Assembly (NCBI GenBank): GCA_964393615.1 | Contig: CAYMUR010000115.1 | Coordinates: 1-11,300, forward strand | Direction: 5' to 3' | DNA length: 11,300 nucleotides | DNA from: CAYMUR01 sp964393615 | Lineage (GTDB): Bacteria > Planctomycetota > Planctomycetia > Pirellulales > Pirellulaceae | Shown here: positions 7,963-11,300 of the stretch, in pieces | Layout of the letters: each line of letters opens with the position of its first letter | Position numbering within the stretch: position 1 is the stretch's first letter | Program-made: the position numbers and the translations under genes | The notes under the pieces: generated by a model | Seen by the model: only the letters and a program-made list of their open reading frames with translations | Databases searched by the model: none | Told to the model about the DNA's origin: nothing

Positions 7963-7979
7963 GTAGTATTGTCTACTAC
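7963..7979. promoter_or_regulatory. Perfect dyad GTAGTA-N5-TACTAC upstream of hemH
   Basis: Six-base arms GTAGTA (7963-7968) and TACTAC (7974-7979) flank a five-base center, 59-75 bases before the hemH start. The position would suit an operator near the hemH promoter. The half-sites resemble those of BlaI/MecI-type repressors but in the opposite, outward order, so no regulator is assigned. A 6-base dyad can arise by chance in a spacer of this size. Confidence 0.3.
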
Positions 7980-8165
7980 ACCAGTTAGAACAATGGGATG
8001 GTAGTTTTTTCCCGGGGTTTTACGCCGCAGAAACAAAATCGGCAGGGTGTTCCATTTCCATCCTTGCCATCTACGTCCTGTCAAACCAACCGTCATTGAC
8101 ACCACTACCAGATCTTTCTACTCAATTGGTGATAGACATTGCACAGCAACCATTCAAGAGCAACT

Positions 8166-8214
8166 AGCAGGCAACCACAGCTTCCACTTTATGGTGGAAC
8201 AATCGTAGCCTGCT
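8166..8214. repeat. Nested inverted repeat at the 3' end of the flavoprotein gene
   Basis: An outer pair AGCAGGC (8166-8172) / GCCTGCT (8208-8214) encloses an inner pair TTCCAC (8182-8187) / GTGGAA (8194-8199). The intervening bulges are nearly equal, nine and eight bases. The TAA stop codon (8191-8189) lies in the six-base apical loop. No run of T follows on the minus strand, so a classical intrinsic terminator is not shown. An mRNA-end stabilising hairpin is possible. Confidence 0.45.
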
Positions 8215-9454
8215 GTTGACCACAGCGTGCAAGCTCCGGGTCAAGATCGCGGAATAATTGATCCGCACCCGGAGCAAACGCTCGTCCAATGAGTAGATCC
8301 GTCAAATTATCCTGGTGCTCTGGATGGGCCTGAATGAACTGAGAAAAACTAAACTCCTTGGTGTAAAACGCAGCCACCAGTTTACGAAACAAGGATACTC
8401 CCAGTTCGTATTGGGAAACCCACTGACCAAGCTGAACTGCCGAAATATCATCACGACGGAGGGCTTGAACAATCGCATCAGCAGCCATTTCTCCTGACTT
8501 CAAAGCTAAAAACACACCCGTTGAGTAAATCGGGTCTATAAAGCCACACGCATCACCAACCAGTACCCAGCCATCTCCGGCCGCCTGACTCGTCGAATAG
8601 GAAAATTCTTTGGCAACGTTCAAACTGCCTACCAATTCTGCCTCGACTAAACGCTCTTGAAGTCCCGGACACCGACTTATTTCATCGCTAAGCACTGATC
8701 CTGGAGTACCGTCTCGGTGAAGTAGATCTTTATTGTCGCCTACCAAGCCAACACTAACGATGTCGGAGGCAAGTGGAATATACCAGAACCATGTTTTTTT
8801 TTCGCGAGTATGCAAAATCGTTGTCAATTCCGGGCCTTCTGGCGCACTCCGGCGAGCCCTGCGATAATAGCCCCAAATGGCCGCTTTGTGCAGGTTCGGA
8901 TTGTCCACTTTCAATCCCATCCGGTTGGCGAGCAAGGCATGCTGACCAGTCGCATCTACCACAACACGAGCTGAAACATTTTGCTCGATACCCTCCGCGA
9001 ATCGCAGGCAAACCGTGTGGGGCGATGCTGCTTGCAGACGAACGTCCAACACACGTGTTTCGTCATGGCATTCTGCGCCTTTTTCACGCGCATTATCAAA
9101 CAGCACCTTGTCAAATTCTGAACGTTCGACATGCCATGTTTGCGAACAATCACGTGGGTCATATTCGTTGAATAAGAACGGCTGAGAGTCTCTGCCAGAA
9201 GGTGCCACAAACTGAACGCCTACTTTGCGCGTGAACCCAGCCAATCGCAAACGCTCAAGAACTCCCAGCCGCTGCAAGGTCCAATACGTTTCCGGCATCA
9301 AAGATTCACCCACATGAAAACGAGGCATTTTGTCTCGCTCAACAAGCAACGTTGTAGCACCTGATTGTGCTACAAGGGTAGCAACCGTTGCACCAGCAGG
9401 TCCCCCCCCCATTACAACACAATCATATTCGTTACGGGACAGACCGATTGTCAT
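8189..9454 (-). CDS. FAD-dependent oxidoreductase, flavin-dependent halogenase-like
   Basis: This is a flavoprotein of the halogenase/geranylgeranyl-reductase superfamily, 421 residues from the chosen start. The Rossmann motif GGGPAG covers residues 16-21, with Glu39 closing the second strand (LLVER) for ribose binding. HVGESLMP follows at 47-54. A WFWYIP sequence at 222-227 matches the WxWxIP signature of flavin halogenases. Lys77 in TRKVGVQF aligns by eye with catalytic Lys79 of PrnA. GDACGFIDP starts at 300 and STGV at 311. The glutamate found before Ser-Thr in tryptophan halogenases is Tyr310 here, so a phenol- or pyrrole-type halogenase or an unrelated oxidoreductase is likelier than a tryptophan enzyme. 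Start: an upstream ATG at 9538 would add 28 residues, but ATG 9454 has GGAG five bases before it and starts just ahead of the first strand. The gene contains G9 and A9 homopolymers. There is no halogenation or natural-product context nearby, so the function remains open. Confidence 0.88.
   Translation of the reverse strand: MTIGLSRNEYDCVVMGGGPAGATVATLVAQSGATTLLVERDKMPRFHVGESLMPETYWTLQRLGVLERLRLAGFTRKVGVQFVAPSGRDSQPFLFNEYDPRDCSQTWHVERSEFDKVLFDNAREKGAECHDETRVLDVRLQAASPHTVCLRFAEGIEQNVSARVVVDATGQHALLANRMGLKVDNPNLHKAAIWGYYRRARRSAPEGPELTTILHTREKKTWFWYIPLASDIVSVGLVGDNKDLLHRDGTPGSVLSDEISRCPGLQERLVEAELVGSLNVAKEFSYSTSQAAGDGWVLVGDACGFIDPIYSTGVFLALKSGEMAADAIVQALRRDDISAVQLGQWVSQYELGVSLFRKLVAAFYTKEFSFSQFIQAHPEHQDNLTDLLIGRAFAPGADQLFRDLDPELARCGQQQATIVPP
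8794..8802 (-). repeat. A9 homopolymer just before the WxWxIP motif
   Basis: Nine consecutive T on the + strand read as A9 in the flavoprotein gene (Glu218, Lys219, Lys220 and the first base of Thr221), directly before WFWYIP. Such runs are prone to polymerase slippage. The frame is intact here. Confidence 0.9.
9402..9410 (-). repeat. G9 homopolymer in the FAD-binding motif codons
   Basis: Nine consecutive C on the + strand read as G9 in the flavoprotein gene, covering the last base of Met15 and the codons of Gly16-Gly18 of the GxGxxG loop. The reading frame is intact in this sequence. A length change of one base would truncate the protein within its first domain. Confidence 0.9.
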
Positions 9455-9459
9455 TTCTT

Positions 9460-9463
9460 CTCC
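9460..9463 (-). promoter_or_regulatory. Ribosome binding site deciding the flavoprotein start
   Basis: On the minus strand GGAG is followed by AAGAA and then the ATG at 9454. This spacing of five bases is near ideal. It favors the 421-residue product over the longer frame that begins at 9538, whose extra 28 residues are polar and precede the first Rossmann strand. Confidence 0.8.
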
Positions 9464-9502
9464 ACTCAACTGATCGTCAGTGCATCCATTGTTCTCATCC
9501 GG

Positions 9503-9531
9503 ATTATCCAAAGCATGCGAACGAAACGCAA
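9503..9531 (-). promoter_or_regulatory. Candidate sigma-70-like promoter for the flavoprotein gene
   Basis: On the minus strand TTGCGT (9531-9526, three of six matches to TTGACA) is followed after 17 bases by GATAAT (9508-9503, five of six matches to TATAAT). Transcription would begin near 9496, leaving a leader of about 40 bases before the ATG at 9454. The site lies inside the upstream extension of the frame, which again argues for the shorter protein. The -35 match is poor and no experiment supports it. Confidence 0.35.
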
Positions 9532-9697
9532 CAAACAAAAACAGTTAACACTCAATCAACTCATCACCCATGCTCGAATGTTGAATCATCGCCATGCGTT
9601 TCTTTTAGGGGTTAGCTGACAACCTCCCAGGCCCCCCATTCTTTTTAGCCTTTCCCCGACCAGTCTAACATGAAATGAAGAATTGCGTATCTTTTTT

Positions 9698-10594
9698 TCA
9701 CCGACTGAACAGATGCTGAAAAGCCTCATCGATGGTTGTATGTTGGAAGGTGTAACCACTCTCTTTCAACCGCCCCGGTTCGACACGCGTGCTGGCCAAA
9801 ATTAGAGCATTCGCCATTTCACCAAGAACAATGCGGGCCGCCAGGGCAGGCATGGGCAGGCATGTCGGCCGACGCAACTGGCGACCCAACGATTTCGTAA
9901 ATTGCTGATTAGTAACCGGCTGTGGCGCCACAGCATTGACCGGGCCTGACAGTGAGTCGTCTGCAAGGCAGTGCATGATCACACCCACCAAATCGTCCAG
10001 CGTAATCCAGCTCCAATACTGCTGCCCATGGCCAATACGTCCACCCACACCAAATTGAAACGGGGGCAACATCGTTTTCAATGCACCCCCTTTTCGGCTA
10101 AGCACAACACCAATACGTAAGTTAACGACACGCAGTCCTGCGTCGACAGCGGGTTGGGTCGCTCGCTCCCAATCCACGCAGACATCAGAAAGAAATCCCT
10201 CGCCCGGCAAGCTCGTCTCCAGACATAACTCGTCACCACGGTCTCCATAGTATCCAATGGCAGATGCCGCAATGAATACACGAGGAGCCTTTGACAAACT
10301 CGCCAAGGCCTTGGAAACGATTTGTGTCCCTTGCTCGCGGCTTTGTCGGATCAAAGATTTTTTCGCTGCCGTCCAGCGCCCGGTCGCAATGTTTTCACCA
10401 GCCAAGTGCACTACCGCATCGCAACCTTCGAACTTGGCAGCTTCGATCGCACCGTCGATCGCATTCCATTGTATTTCGGAATCATTCGCAGGCGCGCGCC
10501 GGACCATGTTAAGCATTTCGTGGCCGTCGCGTTCAAGCCGTTCGCCCAGTACCTGTCCAACTAGTCCTGTGGTGCCGCTAACTGCAACTCTCAT
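9698..10594 (-). CDS. TIGR01777 family SDR-like epimerase (YfcH-like)
   Basis: This is an extended short-chain dehydrogenase/reductase-type protein of unassigned reaction; family members are conserved in bacteria and plastids and probably bind NAD(P). The nucleotide-binding loop SGTTGLVG lies at the very N-terminus. VVHLAGENIATGRWT, FIAASAIGYYG with the active-site tyrosine, a DVCVDWE stretch, LRIGVVLSRKGGAL and PFQFGVGGRIGHGQQYWSWI are all typical of the family. The C-terminal DUF1731-like segment follows, with PMPALAARIVLGEMA and GRLKESGYTF. The ORF can start at ATG 10606, but the family begins almost directly with MRVAVSG, so the ATG at 10594 (298 residues) is preferred; neither has a clear ribosome site. 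A perfect 10-base tandem duplication lies in the coding sequence at 9844-9863. It is downstream of the 182-residue gene by 72-84 bases and upstream of the flavoprotein by 243 bases. The family is firm, the substrate unknown. Confidence 0.92.
   Translation of the reverse strand: MRVAVSGTTGLVGQVLGERLERDGHEMLNMVRRAPANDSEIQWNAIDGAIEAAKFEGCDAVVHLAGENIATGRWTAAKKSLIRQSREQGTQIVSKALASLSKAPRVFIAASAIGYYGDRGDELCLETSLPGEGFLSDVCVDWERATQPAVDAGLRVVNLRIGVVLSRKGGALKTMLPPFQFGVGGRIGHGQQYWSWITLDDLVGVIMHCLADDSLSGPVNAVAPQPVTNQQFTKSLGRQLRRPTCLPMPALAARIVLGEMANALILASTRVEPGRLKESGYTFQHTTIDEAFQHLFSR
9844..9863. repeat. Perfect 10-base tandem duplication in the TIGR01777 gene
   Basis: GGGCAGGCAT occurs twice without a gap. 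The encoded residues (CLPMPALA) still fit the family, so the present copy number is the functional one. Because ten is not a multiple of three, loss or gain of a unit would shift the frame in the last third of the protein. Confidence 0.9.
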
Positions 10595-10678
10595 GCTACT
10601 TATCATACAAGGAGAAGCACCGGCACGTCACCACCACTGCCAAAATACTTTATTTTGTTTACACACACTTTTCACAAA

Positions 10679-11227
10679 CTAACTGATCCACAGAGGACTC
10701 AGTCCGTCCGGTTCACCGTCGCCTCGTTCCCATTCACGACGAACTTCTCCAAGCCCAACGAGACATAGTTCAAATTGGTCGCTCAATCGGCTCAAGACTT
10801 CTCCCGGAGCCTGGCGATCTTTTTTTTCGCCAGCTTGAATAGTGCTGGCAATGTAGTAAGACCGTTTGCCTTGCTCACAGTAGTCGACAAAACGGTCTTT
10901 ACGGTAGGGGCCACGTAAGCGACGCAAGGCTTCGGGATAGACCCCCGCCCAGAACAGAATAAAATCTCCAATGTGCTGATGCACTTCCCGCCGCGCCTCG
11001 CCCACTCGGGCTTCCCCTTCTACAGCCAACTCTACCACCTCTGTCAATTGCTTGCCGGTCAAATCACGAAACGGATACACCGTATCGCAATGGACAAAAC
11101 GAACCAGCATTTCACTGAGATAGTCAGTCAACGGCGGGTCTGCGACACCGAGCCGTGTATGAAACGTGTTTTCGGTTAATCCAGCAAAAAAACGCTGTAA
11201 TACCCGCTTGGGTCGTTTGGGATGCAC
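10679..11227 (-). CDS. Conserved-looking hypothetical protein, 182 residues
   Basis: I do not recognise this protein. It starts at GTG with an excellent AGGAGGGT site (11234-11241) about seven bases upstream, so translation is credible. The product is soluble, mostly helical in character and rich in Arg and Glu, with no signal peptide, membrane segment or known catalytic motif. Regions that look conserved rather than random are FHTRLGVADPPLTDYLSEML (about residues 22-41), a central VHQHIGDFILFWAGVYPE segment with clustered His and aromatic residues, and a YCEQGKRSYYIAS piece. The C-terminal part (about 145-175) is highly charged and could be a helical hairpin. Near codons 134-137 the gene holds an A8 run enclosed by a 7-base inverted repeat. 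It is separated by only 12 bases from the stop codon of the gene before it, which suggests an operon, and is followed by the TIGR01777 gene. No function is proposed. Confidence 0.8.
   Translation of the reverse strand: MHPKRPKRVLQRFFAGLTENTFHTRLGVADPPLTDYLSEMLVRFVHCDTVYPFRDLTGKQLTEVVELAVEGEARVGEARREVHQHIGDFILFWAGVYPEALRRLRGPYRKDRFVDYCEQGKRSYYIASTIQAGEKKDRQAPGEVLSRLSDQFELCLVGLGEVRREWERGDGEPDGLSPLWIS
10811..10833. repeat. Inverted repeat enclosing an A8 run in the 182-residue gene
   Basis: CTGGCGA (10811-10817) and TCGCCAG (10827-10833) form a perfect 7-base stem around a nine-base loop. On the coding strand the stem's 5' arm and the loop together hold A8 (10827-10820), read as Glu134-Lys-Lys. 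This is inside the coding sequence, so a terminator role for this gene is unlikely. Confidence 0.6.
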
Positions 11228-11233
11228 TGCTAC

Positions 11234-11241
11234 ACCCTCCT
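11234..11241 (-). promoter_or_regulatory. Strong ribosome binding site for the 182-residue gene
   Basis: AGGAGGGT on the minus strand lies about seven bases before a GTG start. It is the best Shine-Dalgarno match in the window and makes the GTG start convincing. It overlaps the stop codon of the preceding partial frame. Confidence 0.75.
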
Positions 11242-11300
11242 AACCATGCGTTTCGACATTGTTGATTGATTTGATCGGCTCCGACAAGTCTTTTAAAACA
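11240..11300 (-). CDS. C-terminal end of an unidentified gene (partial)
   Basis: Reading the minus strand from the window edge, one frame stays open for 19 codons and ends in TAG at 11242-11240, giving a plausible polypeptide tail with SEPIKSINNVETHG at the end. The stop codon abuts the ribosome binding site of the 182-residue gene, with 12 bases between stop and GTG. This is the usual layout of co-transcribed bacterial genes. The fragment is too short to assign a family and could be a chance open frame. Confidence 0.35.
   Translation of the reverse strand, partial: VLKDLSEPIKSINNVETHG

Noticed and set aside
8021..8165. Small gene or RNA in the spacer upstream of hemH
   Set aside because: I see no credible start with a ribosome site, and no structure apart from the dyad near hemH and the nested repeat at the other end.
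9455..9538. N-terminal extension of the flavoprotein from the ATG at 9538
   Set aside because: The extra residues fit no family, and the internal ATG at 9454 has a strong ribosome site; a candidate promoter lies within the extension.
10607..10678. A/T-rich stretch before the TIGR01777 gene as a promoter
   Set aside because: TTGTGA can be paired with several poor -10 candidates, none with good spacing and match.

Overview
The window is ordinary, densely coded bacterial chromosome at roughly 50% G+C, with no RNA gene, CRISPR array, insertion sequence or phage feature that I can see. The gene set (a molybdenum hydroxylase, an M3 oligopeptidase, a ferrochelatase with extra cysteines, a halogenase-like flavoprotein, a TIGR01777 epimerase and an unrecognised charged protein) and the loose spacing suggest an aerobic environmental bacterium. 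Planctomycetota is my best guess, but this is impression rather than proof.

Left part, + strand (1-4003): a molybdenum hydroxylase cluster in the order FAD subunit (cut by the window edge), [2Fe-2S] subunit, molybdopterin subunit, followed by a small MoaD/ThiS/CysO-like sulfur carrier ending in Gly-Gly. The three subunits should form a CoxMSL-type enzyme that oxidises a substrate at the Mo centre and passes electrons through two [2Fe-2S] clusters to FAD. Active-site motifs argue against CO dehydrogenase form I and against xanthine as substrate; the real substrate is not visible. No XdhC/CoxF-type maturation gene lies in the window.

Middle (4213-6042, + strand): a full-length M3 family oligoendopeptidase (PepF-like), convergent with what follows.

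Right part, - strand (11300 down to 6115), in transcription order: the tail of an unidentified gene, a 182-residue protein of unknown function, a TIGR01777 SDR-family epimerase, a FAD-dependent oxidoreductase with flavin-halogenase signatures, ferrochelatase (hemH) and pyridoxamine 5'-phosphate oxidase (pdxH). Only the first two look tightly coupled. Spacers of 72-284 bases elsewhere suggest several transcription units: a candidate promoter lies before the flavoprotein and a dyad lies before hemH.

I see no obviously new multi-gene system. The items most worth a second look are the CysO-like carrier attached to the molybdenum hydroxylase, the halogenase-like flavoprotein with two 9-base homopolymers at its signature motifs, and small inverted repeats that enclose stop codons.
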